From contig BTPG01000005.1 in the NCBI GenBank assembly GCA_036245525.1, forward strand, positions 126,727,620 to 126,791,619: DNA of 64,000 nucleotides. The letters are read 5' to 3'. The position numbers and the translations under genes are program-made. The notes below the pieces were generated by a model that saw only the letters and a program-made list of their open reading frames with translations, was not told the origin of the DNA and made no database searches. The stretch comes from Semisulcospira habei (Eukaryota > Mollusca > Gastropoda > Semisulcospiridae). This document shows positions 47,704-58,229 of this stretch, piece after piece (position 1 is the stretch's first letter; each line of letters begins with the position of its first letter).

Positions 47704-48540
47704 TCAAGACAGGTAAGAGTCGCCTCGATGGGACGCTGCATCTTGCTTACTGTTTCCTGACGAGCGGGAGCACATCCGGCGCGCCTGCTCTTCTGGTCGA
47801 GGTCCCTGAAAGTCCTGTCCGTAGCGCTGACCTCTTGCGAAAGGAGTGCGAGGAGGAGGAGGCTCCACCCTCTTGGAAGCAGCAAACGTCGGGGATGAGA
47901 CAGCTACCGGTGCTGAAGCCTGTTCCTGTGTCATACCCCGTGCCGATGAAGTCGGCGGAACCGGGCAGAGGCCACTAGGCGGGTCTGTGGGAGCTGCCGG
48001 CGTTAGAGTGTGGGCTCGCGACCAAAGTTGCCGCGTTGACGGTTCTGTCACCTGGTAAGAACCACTAGTCGGGTCTGTGGGGATTACAGGTGCGGCAGCC
48101 TTGTGCTGAGAAGGGGTTCTGTCTGGAGGCCTAGCTCTCGGAGCTCGAGTAACTGCGACCGGACAGTGGCCACTAGGCGGGACTGTGGGAGCTGCCGGCG
48201 CAAGAGTACGGGCTCGCGGCCTAAGCCGCGGCGTTGACGGTACTGTCACCTGGTAATAGCCACTAGTTGGGTCTGTGGGGCTTACCGGTGTTGGACCCCT
48301 TATCCGTGCTGGTGTCGGCCGTACGTGGCTGTAAAAGCTCCATAGCTGGGTCCACTGCTCTTCCAGCCAGGGGGCGCAGACCAGGCACGGGTGTGAGGAG
48401 GTACAGGCGGAACAGGGAAAGCAAAAAGCATGTCCGTCACTCGTCCATTGGAACTGTCCACAACAGGTACAGGTGCGGACTTGCCAACTGCAAAATATAG
48501 CGCGCAAATGAAATGCGAGCGAACGTGCCCCCGCAGGCAC
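47704..48540 (-). CDS. DIRS gag-like protein with Cys-rich start and Pro-rich repeats
   Basis: 278-residue open frame. Near the N-terminus there is a Cys cluster, CTCCGQFQWTSDGHAFCFPC followed by CTSSHPCLVC, like the zinc-binding start of DIRS gag proteins (C-x-x-C...DGH..C-x-x-C). Three diverged Pro-rich units follow (PTDPTSGYYQV and similar), then a basic C-terminus. TTTTGCAG just upstream of the Cys cluster looks like a splice acceptor, so the Met at 48540 may not be the real start. Gag would package element RNA. It may be complete or truncated at the C-terminus. Confidence 0.6.
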   Translation of the reverse strand: MPAGARSLAFHLRAIFCSWQVRTCTCCGQFQWTSDGHAFCFPCSACTSSHPCLVCAPWLEEQWTQLWSFYSHVRPTPARIRGPTPVSPTDPTSGYYQVTVPSTPRLRPRARTLAPAAPTVPPSGHCPVAVTRAPRARPPDRTPSQHKAAAPVIPTDPTSGSYQVTEPSTRQLWSRAHTLTPAAPTDPPSGLCPVPPTSSARGMTQEQASAPVAVSSPTFAASKRVEPPPPRTPFARGQRYGQDFQGPRPEEQARRMCSRSSGNSKQDAASHRGDSYLS

Positions 48541-49157
48541 GCAATACGAATCCGCACTACAACGGGTACAAATGAATTTAAGTGCAGTGCATAAACCGAC
48601 GCCTGGCGCTCTACCTCCCTTGAGCGCCAGTCGTAGGCAATAACCGAGGCTTTACCTTGACAATGGAGAAGCAGGGGAACCCACACAGGTCGCAGACCAA
48701 CCAGCTCACCGCACCGAAGCCCAACAGCTATGGCGGCAAAGGCAGAGTCGGCCCCGTCCGTGGTCCGTGAGAGGAGACCACGCCGGCCTGACAGCACGAA
48801 CGGTCCCTGAAGCTGGGAAAAGCACCGAGCCGAACACCGGCACTCCGAGAGAAGCAGGAGAGCCTCTTCTTCTCTTACTCTTCCATCTCCGGAAGCAGAA
48901 AGTTCAGGACACACGAAGTGCGTAACACGCTATGGCCAGACCGGCCAAGAGCGAGTGAGCAGAGTTCACAAGGCTACGCTGTCTTGTCAGGTCTAAGGCA
49001 CAAAAACTGACGAGGAAAATCCCACATGGAAAGCGTCCAAGCCTAACACAAGGCACAGTGTAGTGTAACACTCTCCAACCACCACCAAGATTCCACAACT
49101 GAAGAACACAGTCTGAAGCTAGAGACACTGTCGTACACAACCTTCCATTGTCTAGCA

Positions 49158-49327
49158 AAGAAACTGACTGGTAAGCTAGCCGCTGGGCGCATGCGCGGTT
49201 GGGTTAGAAGGGAGGCTACTCGGGTTACCGCCTAGCCCATGGCGCCCCTCACTTGCCATCACGGCCATACTCGTACACAACAATTTTGGGCTAAAATTAG
49301 TCTAGCAAGAAACCATTCCTATTAGTA
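49158..49327 (-). repeat. DIRS right inverted terminal repeat, inner part
   Basis: Inverse of 42838-43016 with only a few substitutions, also containing GCGCATGCGC. It is cut at AGTA (49324-49327) by the LTR element and continues at 56270. Confidence 0.85.
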
Positions 49328-51576
49328 TGTGACCGGGTACACCCGGCTCTCATAACCCATCTGATGTAATTTTGTTGGTTGCATCACGACCTTGTTTGCA
49401 AAAGTGGTGTGTGTTATTATTCAGTGTTTTTTTCCTTCAATGTAAGGTCTCGCAAGGTATTGCTATCATTGAGGCCTGCGTTAGTCCAACCCTTCCGGCT
49501 TACTTCTAGACCACTAGGTATTCAGTGTCTATTCAGGGGACGCAACTGCGTCAGCCGCCTCGTGGCTTTTGTTCTAGCATCCGGTGCCTACAATGGCGAT
49601 GATAGCTTGTGTTTCTAATGAGGCATTCTAAGTTGAATATCTCCTCAATGCCTGTACCGATTGTTTTAAACCAAGATCCATAAGATCCAGCATGATAGTC
49701 TCTTTCATTTTGTAATCTATTTCTAGCCCAATCGATTTTGGGTTAAATATTATTTTGGGAGTTTGCACCTTTTACACCGACCAGGTCGACGAAGAAAAGT
49801 CGTTTAAAAATTCATAATTAATTCTAGCCATCTTTAATCGAATTAATGTGCAATACTAGTGAAACTACAATTGCGGATCTTTCGTTAGCAACAAACCGCA
49901 AGTTTCTAGGTTTAGTAGTATCGGAGCTATGGTCAGAGAACCAATCTCAAACTAACACAAATTTTAGCATTTCCGCTCCAACAGCACCGAATTCTGGAAG
50001 CACGCGAGTGGTGCTTTCTTTGCGGCCCGCGCCTGCCGTATATAAAGCCCCTTCCGTAGCGCGCTTGCGGTCAGTACCACTCAGCCGGTTGCCACAGACC
50101 ACTCGTGCCGCTATGACGATACAACTAAGAAGAACTACAATGTCGACTCCCTCTTAGCTCTGTAAGTAGCTCTGTATTTTTGGTCTAGAACTTTGTTGAT
50201 TGATGAACTTTGATGCCTGATTTATATCGGTGCCTTGATGCATGTTTTGCCCTAGAGTTAGGAGTAAGTTGCTGGAGATGTAATTGTTGAGAGTGCCTTC
50301 ACGGCAACTTTGTAGCCATTTTGACAGCTGGAACTTTGTGTAACTTTGTTGCAATAGTGGATTTCACTCATTCTAGTTTTGACGCTTCTCGTACTGTAGC
50401 ATTTGTCTTCCGATGGAGATCGGAATTTTGTGACAGAATTATTTTGGGGCAAAACAGCATGAAGGTGATTTAATGCTTCTGCCTTTGGATAGCTTTGAGT
50501 TTTCTTGTACAATGAGATTGATTACCATTTGCTCCAGTGATGCTAAATTATGTTGGCATCGTTGTAGGAAATGTTGAAATGTTGCCTTGTCTGACAGAGA
50601 TTGTTTTGATTAGGCTTTCAATCATGTTCCTTGCTATCCTCCTCACGTTGCTTTTATGATTATACTATAGCGTTAATTTGATTGTGTAGGATTGATCATG
50701 TAGGCTTTCATGTTCCTCCTATTTTCCTCACCTTGACATGCATAGCTTTTAGCCGAATAGTGCGTACCACATGGGCTGGTACGCTGTTAGCGTGACGTCA
50801 CACTTATATTTAGTATGCGCAGCCATTTTGTTTCTGCTTGGCGTCTGCTTCCGGTTGGCTTGTTTACATTTGGAAGTCACTCCCCCACACTCCCCTCTTC
50901 CTTTTAATTGTGTTTTTTATCGGCAGGACCTGCCCCTGCTCTAAACAAGTTACCCCTTTACATTCTTCAGCGTTTAGTGAGAGGAATAGGTACTTTACAA
51001 ATTTTCCCTTTACACACTGTTGACATCGTTGATAAGGGGAGCAGTTTCCCACTCATTTTGCCCTAGGCCTGTGGAAGCGGTTTTTTGACTTAAGGACATT
51101 CTATAAGTACTTAGATTCTTTTAGAAGCCAACCGACAGCAATGCCAAATAGAGGCAATTATATTATTTTTTATGAACTTTTGTCATGCTTATGACATGTC
51201 TATGCTCTTCCTCTTTTCTGCCCCCTCCACTGTTCGTGCTGGTCTGTGACTCTGCATTTGGCAACCTAGAGTTGTCGGTCCAGAATCGCAGATTGACACG
51301 TTAGTTTACTTTGACATTTAAGATGATATTGCTTGGTATAGATAGACTTTTGATATAATGCCATGGTTGATTTTAGATATTTTTTTTGGATGTTATATAT
51401 GGGAGTTATTATGATTTCTAATGTTGCGCCATTGTTTTATTTGTAGGCGCCGTTTCTTCAGTTTCTTCAGTTTCTACACCGCAATAAAGACATGTCACAG
51501 CGACCCCTGTCTTCGACGTTGTTGCCTCCCTCATTTCTTGACCTGGTTATCATCAGCTAACCTTAACCCGGTTACA
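49328..51576 (+). repeat. 5' LTR of the gag-only element
   Basis: 2249 bp, TG...CA ends. TATATAAAG at about 50039 lies about 30 bp before GGTCAGTACC, a plausible initiator. TGACGTCA, a CRE palindrome, is at about 50794. CTGTAAGTAG at 50160 is a strong splice-donor match and TTATTTGTAG at about 51437-51446 an acceptor match. AATAAA at 51483 is the likely poly(A) signal. Confidence 0.9.
50030..50075 (+). promoter_or_regulatory. core promoter in the 5' LTR
   Basis: TATATAAAG followed about 28 bp later by TCAGTACC, which fits an invertebrate TCAGT initiator. The same bases occur in the 3' LTR near 54732. This would put the U3/R border near 50068. Confidence 0.6.
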
Positions 51577-51596
51577 AGTGGCGTCATCGACAGGAT
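51577..51596 (+). promoter_or_regulatory. putative primer-binding site of the gag-only element
   Basis: Two bases after the 5' LTR, TGGCGTCATCGACAGG begins with TGG, as expected for pairing to a tRNA 3' CCA end. I cannot name the tRNA without a search. Confidence 0.5.
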
Positions 51597-51654
51597 TGAA
51601 GAAGTGAGAACGTCGAACAAAAACTGAAGAAACAGCGCAGAGGACAAAATCACC

Positions 51655-52653
51655 ATGGCAGATCAGCGGGAGGAGAGGCTCCAGCCGGTCATCGTGGCCA
51701 GCTTCAAGCCAGAAACACTGCCAAGGTTCACCGGCGAGGAGGGCTGCTTCGCTGCCGAGAACTTTGTGGAGGAGGGGCGCCGTAGACTGCAACACTGCAA
51801 GCTGCCCCCAGGTGCAGCCATCGAGTGGGTGCTACACTCGTTGGATGGGTGTGCCAGGAGGGAGGTGCTGGACCGCCCTTATACGGACCGTGACAGCCCA
51901 GAGGCACTCCTTACTCTGGTTCAGAGTATCTTCGGTGACAAGCGAGACCGAGCTGCAGTCCTCCGGCAGTTTCACGGACGGATGCAGGGGGAGGGAGAAA
52001 GCATATATCAATATGCGCATGCTCTCTCCGCCCTGGCCCAGTGCGCAAACAAACTACGTGAAAGCAGCATAGATGATCTTCTTCTGCGCGACCAATTCAC
52101 CAGCGGCCTATACCTGCCAGAATTAAGCAGGGACTTGAGGCGATACTTTGCTGCAAAACCTGCAGCCACCTTTCTGGAGGCCAAAGAAGAGGCGTTGCGG
52201 TGGATGCGGGAGGATGACAACACCCTCCACGTAGACCTCATCACTGCATCCCAGGAGACAGCCGAAGTGGAGGCCCTGCGACGACAACTGGCAGTGGACA
52301 CAGCCCGAGCTGAGGAGCTGCAGGCACAGCTGCAGCAACAATCCCAGTTTACTAAGGAAAGATTTCAGAGTGCACAGCACCAACCTGGTCCCCGTCACAA
52401 CCAGTTGCCGAAGTGTTTCGGGTGTCACCAGCCAGGGCACCGTCGTGTCAACTGCCCTATGTACAGCTCCAGGATGCATGGACACAGACAGTTTCAACAA
52501 TTTCCCTTCATGATGCCAACTACGGGACTGCCAGCCCAATGGCAACTGTTGCTGTATCACCAAATGCTGGTGTTTCAGTTTTTGTCTTTGATCTTTATGA
52601 ACCTTATGATGACTGTGCATGCGGCATTTGTGCCATCCATGACCAGTTTCTAA
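51655..52653 (+). CDS. gag-like capsid/nucleocapsid protein of the LTR element
   Basis: 332 residues starting MADQREERLQPV about 80 bp after the 5' LTR. The middle (about 30-190) has the helical pattern of Ty3/gypsy-type capsid (FTGEEGCFAAENF, AVLRQFHGRMQGEGESIYQY, RDQFTSGL, TFLEAKEEAL). Residues about 200-245 are Gln/Glu-rich, possibly coiled coil. A CCHC knuckle CFGCHQPGHRRVNC lies at about 254-267. The last about 50 residues are hydrophobic and may be read in the wrong frame: another frame (52413-52694) also runs past the knuckle and ends with an acidic stretch FVFDLYEPYDD. It would form particles; enzymes must come from elsewhere. Confidence 0.82.
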   Translation: MADQREERLQPVIVASFKPETLPRFTGEEGCFAAENFVEEGRRRLQHCKLPPGAAIEWVLHSLDGCARREVLDRPYTDRDSPEALLTLVQSIFGDKRDRAAVLRQFHGRMQGEGESIYQYAHALSALAQCANKLRESSIDDLLLRDQFTSGLYLPELSRDLRRYFAAKPAATFLEAKEEALRWMREDDNTLHVDLITASQETAEVEALRRQLAVDTARAEELQAQLQQQSQFTKERFQSAQHQPGPRHNQLPKCFGCHQPGHRRVNCPMYSSRMHGHRQFQQFPFMMPTTGLPAQWQLLLYHQMLVFQFLSLIFMNLMMTVHAAFVPSMTSF

Positions 52654-52659
52654 GTTTTG

Positions 52660-54020
52660 TCTTGACATCGACTATAACAGTCGGACTTGTGTAGCAAGAG
52701 TACCATGACCACTTTGATGTCATTTAGAATTAACTGTGTCCATGTGTTTAGTTGCTTAATTGTGTGTTGTGTGCTGGTGACTGACCAAATTAAGTATTAT
52801 AGGTATTTGTGTTTTGTGTTATGATGGGTAGGTTGCATTTGACTGCATGATGTGTATTATTGTATGATGTTTGCGTTTGGCTCTGATAAGTTTGTCTGTT
52901 TGGCTCAGCTTATGTATTAGTTTTACGTCTGTCTGTTGAGGAATGGTAAGATGTGAGTGTGTTAAATTATTATGTTGTACCTATGTGTTGATGATTTTGA
53001 TATTGATATTTTCAAACTTTGATGCCATCATAGTTTGTTAGGTGTAGTTATATATATTTTTTTGTCTGATGATTATGTATTATGCTAGTGCCACGAAACC
53101 GTGGTAATGGAGGAGTTGGCCCTGATCTAGTCAAGTGTATCATGTGTCTGTGTTTTAGTTAATGTATGATAATTTTGTGCTGTTTTGTTATTTTCCTTCA
53201 CATGTATCCAAGTCTGCTCCCCGAGGCACTAAACTCGTATTAGAACCAGGTCTGCTAGTGCACGGAAACCTGCTTTCGGCCACCATTCCTAGGTACAAAT
53301 CACACTGGGGAATGGTTGCCCAGAGCAAGTTAGGGTGCCCTGATTTGGTGTGTATTTTATATATATATAGACATATAAACTTGAAGAGTAAGTGTGCTAC
53401 TGCCACTCACTGATTTCCAATTTGTGCCGAAATTTTCATTAAAGCATCCGGACTACCTAGGACTGTCCATGCTATGTAGTGTGTGTAGTACAGTTACAAA
53501 TGATAATTTGTGTAGTGCATTATAGTAGATAGTAGAGAAGCTTAGAGGTTGATATTCAGTTCAAGAATGTAATTTTGGTTTGGTTAGTGACCTGATCTCC
53601 ATATGATAAACTGTGGAAGCAAGAATTAAGCTATGAACTGTGGAAGCCGACTAATCATGAAATGGACTTGTGGATACGGACTGATTATGTTCAAATTTAT
53701 ATCAAGCTGAATTATGATGGATGATGTTAACCCACCAGTATGGACTCTGTTTGCCTGTGGTCATTTTTTTCTGTCTCTTCTATTGGGTTTTGTCTGGTCA
53801 GGTTTAATATGTCTTAACTGCAATAATCCTGTCAGATTCTTGCAATGCAAGGCAATGGAAGAGATGTATTATTTTTGGAAGTAGCCATTTGTCTATCATA
53901 ATATGTTGACATAGGAGGGTAAAGGATTTTGTGTTGTTCATTAACCTCGGGTTCGTACGGCCTGATGTTTCTGTTTTTTGTTCGCCAGCGCGGACGCTGG
54001 CACTTTTCGGTGGGCTGAGA
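52660..54020 (+). other. non-coding interior of the gag-only element
   Basis: About 1.35 kb between gag and the 3' LTR without any pol motif in six frames. A short frame near 53210-53330 (SAPRGTKLVLEPGLLV) could be a relic but is not recognisable. A purine-leaning GGTGGGCTGAGA ends right before the 3' LTR and is a weak candidate polypurine tract. Confidence 0.6.
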
Positions 54021-56269
54021 TGTGACCGGGTACACCCGGCTCTCATAACCCATCTGATGTAATTTTGTTGGTTGCATCACGACCTTGTTTGCAAAAGTGG
54101 TGTGTGTTATTATTCAGTGGTTTTTTCCTTCAATGTAAGGTCTCGCAAGGTATTGCTATCATTGAGGCCTGCGTTAGTCCAACCCTTCCGGCTTACTTCT
54201 AGACCACTAGGTATTCAGTGTCTATTCAGGGGACGCAACTGCGTCAGCCGCCTCGTGGCTTTTGTTCTAGCATCCGGTGCCTACAATGGCGATGATAGCT
54301 TGTGTTTCTAATGAGGCATTCTAAGTTGAATATCTCCTCAATGCCTGTACCGATTGTTTTAAACCAAGATCCATAAGATCCAGCATGATAGTCTCTTTCA
54401 TTTTGTAATCTATTTCTAGCCCAATCGATTTTGGGTTAAATATTATTTTGGGAGTTTGCACCTTTTACACCGACCAGGTCGACGAAGAAAAGTCGTTTAA
54501 AAATTCATAATTAATTCTAGCCATCTTTAATCGAATTAATGTGCAATACTAGTGAAACTACAATTGCGGATCTTTCGTTAGCAACAAACCGCAAGTTTCT
54601 AGGTTTAGTAGTATCGGAGCTATGGTCAGAGAACCAATCTCAAACTAACACAAATTTTAGCATTTCCGCTCCAACAGCACCGAATTCTGGAAGCACGCGA
54701 GTGGTGCTTTCTTTGCGGCCCGCGCCTGCCGTATATAAAGCCCCTTCCGTAGCGCGCTTGCGGTCAGTACCACTCAGCCGGTTGCCACAGACCACTCGTG
54801 CCGCTATGACGATACAACTAAGAAGAACTACAATGTCGACTCCCTCTTAGCTCTGTAAGTAGCTCTGTATTTTTGGTCTAGAACTTTGTTGATTGATGAA
54901 CTTTGATGCCTGATTTATATCGGTGCCTTGATGCATGTTTTGCCCTAGAGTTAGGAGTAAGTTGCTGGAGATGTAATTGTTGAGAGTGCCTTCACGGCAA
55001 CTTTGTAGCCATTTTGACAGCTGGAACTTTGTGTAACTTTGTTGCAATAGTGGATTTCACTCATTCTAGTTTTGACGCTTCTCGTACTGTAGCATTTGTC
55101 TTCCGATGGAGATCGGAATTTTGTGACAGAATTATTTTGGGGCAAAACAGCATGAAGGTGATTTAATGCTTCTGCCTTTGGATAGCTTTGAGTTTTCTTG
55201 TACAATGAGATTGATTACCATTTGCTCCAGTGATGCTAAATTATGTTGGCATCGTTGTAGGAAATGTTGAAATGTTGCCTTGTCTGACAGAGATTGTTTT
55301 GATTAGGCTTTCAATCATGTTCCTTGCTATCCTCCTCACGTTGCTTTTATGATTATACTATAGCGTTAATTTGATTGTGTAGGATTGATCATGTAGGCTT
55401 TCATGTTCCTCCTATTTTCCTCACCTTGACATGCATAGCTTTTAGCCGAATAGTGCGTACCACATGGGCTGGTACGCTGTTAGCGTGACGTCACACTTAT
55501 ATTTAGTATGCGCAGCCATTTTGTTTCTGCTTGGCGTCTGCTTCCGGTTGGCTTGTTTACATTTGGAAGTCACTCCCCCACACTCCCCTCTTCCTTTTAA
55601 TTGTGTTTTTTATCGGCAGGACCTGCCCCTGCTCTAAACAAGTTACCCCTTTACATTCTTCAGCGTTTAGTGAGAGGAATAGGTACTTTACAAATTTTCC
55701 CTTTACACACTGTTGACATCGTTGATAAGGGGAGCAGTTTCCCACTCATTTTGCCCTAGGCCTGTGGAAGCGGTTTTTTGACTTAAGGACATTCTATAAG
55801 TACTTAGATTCTTTTAGAAGCCAACCGACAGCAATGCCAAATAGAGGCAATTATATTATTTTTTATGAACTTTTGTCATGCTTATGACATGTCTATGCTC
55901 TTCCTCTTTTCTGCCCCCTCCACTGTTCGTGCTGGTCTGTGACTCTGCATTTGGCAACCTAGAGTTGTCGGTCCAGAATCACAGATTGACACGTTAGTTT
56001 ACTTTGACATTTAAGATGATATTGCTTGGTATAGATAGACTTTTGATATAATGCCATGGTTGATTTTAGATATTTTTTTTGGATGTTATATATGGGAGTT
56101 ATTATGATTTCTAATGTTGCGCCATTGTTTTATTTGTAGGCCCTGTTTCTTCAGTTTCTTCAGTTTCTACACCGCAATAAAGACATGTCACAGCGACCCC
56201 TGTCTTCGACGTTGTTGCCTCCCTCATTTCTTGACCTGGTTATCATCAGCTAACCTTAACCCGGTTACA
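54021..56269 (+). repeat. 3' LTR of the gag-only element
   Basis: Same length as the 5' LTR and nearly identical. Differences I see are at the T-run near 54120, a G/A at about 55981 and two bases near 56140. Confidence 0.9.
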
Positions 56270-56311
56270 AGTAATACCATCGGTAATGTGTTTTGAGGAA
56301 ACAAACACATA
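56270..56311 (-). repeat. DIRS right inverted terminal repeat, outer end
   Basis: AGTAATACCATCGGTAATG to ACACAT; its inverse is in the internal complementary region at about 43107-43150. It is displaced from the rest of the repeat by the LTR element. The next base resumes Nimb-B. Confidence 0.8.
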
Positions 56312-57676
56312 GGTTAAGTTGAGAAAAAACATCTTCTAACATCTGACCTCTGCCATCATAGTGGTCACTACCCCACAGGTGAGCGTGACTGTTAAAATCT
56401 CCCATGAAAATAAAGGGATGGGGCAACTGATCTACTAAGTTAAAAATATCATTACTACAGACCCGCAGGGATGGTGGCAGGTAAACACTGCATATGGTTA
56501 TGGTCTTCTTTAAGGTGACCCGAGCTGCGACAGCCTGAAGACAGGTGTCAACACTAACGGGGCTACATAAAAACTGGTTGCTAATGAGAAGAGCCACTCC
56601 ACCCGAGCGTCTCTCCGAATCAGAGCCTTTATAGATAGCATTAAAACCATTAAAGGAGACAGGGTCAGAAGTCTTCAGGTAAGTCTCCTGAAGAGATATT
56701 ACTGAGGGGTTATAGGACTTGACTAGAAGACGTAATTCTTTAAAGTTGGTGTGAAAACCACGACAATTCCACTGAAGCATAGAGTACATGATTAGGTTTT
56801 ATGTGGAGGAGAAGACTTCTTTCTCCCCTTTTCCTGTGCTTTGGAAGGAGTCGAAGAAACAGAGGGGGGTCGACTCCCGGGCCTCCTCTGGTTTCTTGGA
56901 GATGAGGGGAGAGGAGCTGCCGCAGCACCAGCTATGACAACTTACACTCCCTCCATCTGCTCCTCCAATGCAGCATATTTATTTTGAAGGGGGACATCAG
57001 TGTCCCCCTTCTTGGCCCGTACGCACAGCGGTCCCGTAACTTTCTTAGACTTCTGGGCCGGGGCAGCGTTACTGCCGCCAGAGTTGGCGGCCTTAGAAGG
57101 CTGACCAGAGCCAGAAGCCTTTGTAGTAAGATTGACAGGCTTGGGTGGGGGCTGAGGCTTAGGGGCAGCAGAAGGCGGTGCCAGCAGACCGGTATCGTCC
57201 GCCTTCTGCGTTCCCTGGCTCCTCGTCACCACCGGAGGAGGGTTACTCTCCACGGGCGAGAGGATCCGAGGCTCCGCCCCCAACCAAGAAGTTGGGGTTT
57301 GACAAGAGAAGTCTTGCCTGCCACCGCAGCACTGAAAATATACACAGAGGTGTTATTTGAGTTTGGCGCAGCCTCAGCTGCACCAGGGCCGTCAACCATT
57401 TTTTGGGCATCCGCAAAGGACAGCCCCTTCTCCACACGCACCTGCTGAATCTTGCACTCGCATATCCAACTAGGGCACTTCTTGTCCGAAGCCATATGCG
57501 CCCCCTGGCAATTCACACACAATGTGCAGCACTCAGCAGAATGTCTGGGCTTAGTGCAGCGGGCGCATAGAGCCTCTGCCTAGCGACATGTCTTCTGCCC
57601 ATGGCCATACTTTTGGCACTTAAAGCACTGGAGGGGGAGAGGGACGTACTTTTTCACTTTTAGGGAGTAGCAAGCC
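56312..57676 (-). pseudogene. Nimb-B endonuclease and ORF1 part
   Basis: Matches Nimb-A about 20790-22170: the ORF2 endonuclease (MYSMLQWNCRG at 56789, GDFNSHAHLWGS) and, upstream, the Pro-rich ORF1 tail and zinc-knuckle region (CVNCQGAHMASDKKC). The A-run near 56320 is one base shorter than in Nimb-A, keeping ORF2 in frame here. ORF1 has several frame breaks. Similarity to Nimb-A ends at about 57676, so the copy is 5'-truncated. Confidence 0.88.
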
Positions 57677-58229
57677 CTTCTCTGACTACACACCTGAGAG
57701 AGAGGAGCATAGGAAAACAGATGCTGAAGAAACCTGTCAAAACCCATCTCAGAATTTTTTTTTATCACAATGGTGACTTGTTTTCTGTCCCCGAGCCACT
57801 CTGTGAAGGTACTTCAGCAGCTTAATTTGTCTTATCATACACTTTGTTTTCATTTATGTTTATGCTAATTTCGATTCTAGAGATTTTCACTGTGTAACGA
57901 GTAATCAAAACAATATTAAAAGGCACGCCTCTCGTTTTGTGTTTCATACGTGTGTTTAAAGTGATATATGATTTCTGCTTTTCTGAAGGTAACGATAGTA
58001 GGCAGGGTCCCCAGATCACTTACAAGTGTGGGGGAGGGTCCCAAAATATTTTGGGAGAAATTAACCACCTGAAGCAGAGTTTTTGTGTGTGGTTGTGCAA
58101 GCATCAACAAAATGTGCTTGTCAAGGACAATAGCATTTTTTGTTTTGGGGGATGGGGGGGGGTGTCTATGGACCCTCCCTTCCACCCACCTGGATCCGGC
58201 CCTGGTAGGAATGATGACGACCTTTCTGG
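57677..58229. other. non-coding stretch between Nimb-B and the DUF7869-like gene
   Basis: No gene or element end recognised. It contains a G-rich run near 58145-58165. Confidence 0.4.

Larger units (their letters stand above)
49324..56273 (+). mobile_element. gag-only LTR retrotransposon (non-autonomous)
   Basis: Two direct 2249-bp LTRs (49328-51576 and 54021-56269), each TGTGACCGGG...CCGGTTACA, flanked by a 4-bp duplication AGTA (49324-49327 and 56270-56273). The 2444-bp interior encodes one gag-like ORF and no protease, RT, RNase H or integrase that I can find. By eye the LTRs differ at about four positions, so the insertion is recent. It resembles the TR-GAG class described in plants: long terminal repeats plus gag, moved by a partner's enzymes. 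Confidence 0.88.
42838..56311 (-). mobile_element. DIRS-type tyrosine-recombinase retrotransposon, split by an LTR element
   Basis: Minus-strand element inserted in Nimb-B. Left and right ends are inverted copies of about 180 bp (42838-43016 versus 49158-49327 plus 56270-56311). Next to the left repeat is an internal complementary region (43058-43153) that carries, back to back, sequence matching both outer ends; this is the DIRS layout used for circular-intermediate replication. Coding relics run in the expected order on the minus strand: gag with a Cys-rich start (47.7-48.5 kb), RT/RNase H (about 44.9-47.2 kb) and tyrosine recombinase (43.28-43.73 kb). I see no proper TSD, as expected for recombinase-mediated insertion. 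The LTR element 49328-56269 sits in the right terminal repeat. Confidence 0.82.

Noticed and set aside
49328..56269. Recent tandem segmental duplication of 2.25 kb
   Set aside because: The copies have TG...CA ends, an AGTA target duplication, a PBS-like site and an intervening gag ORF, so they are LTRs.
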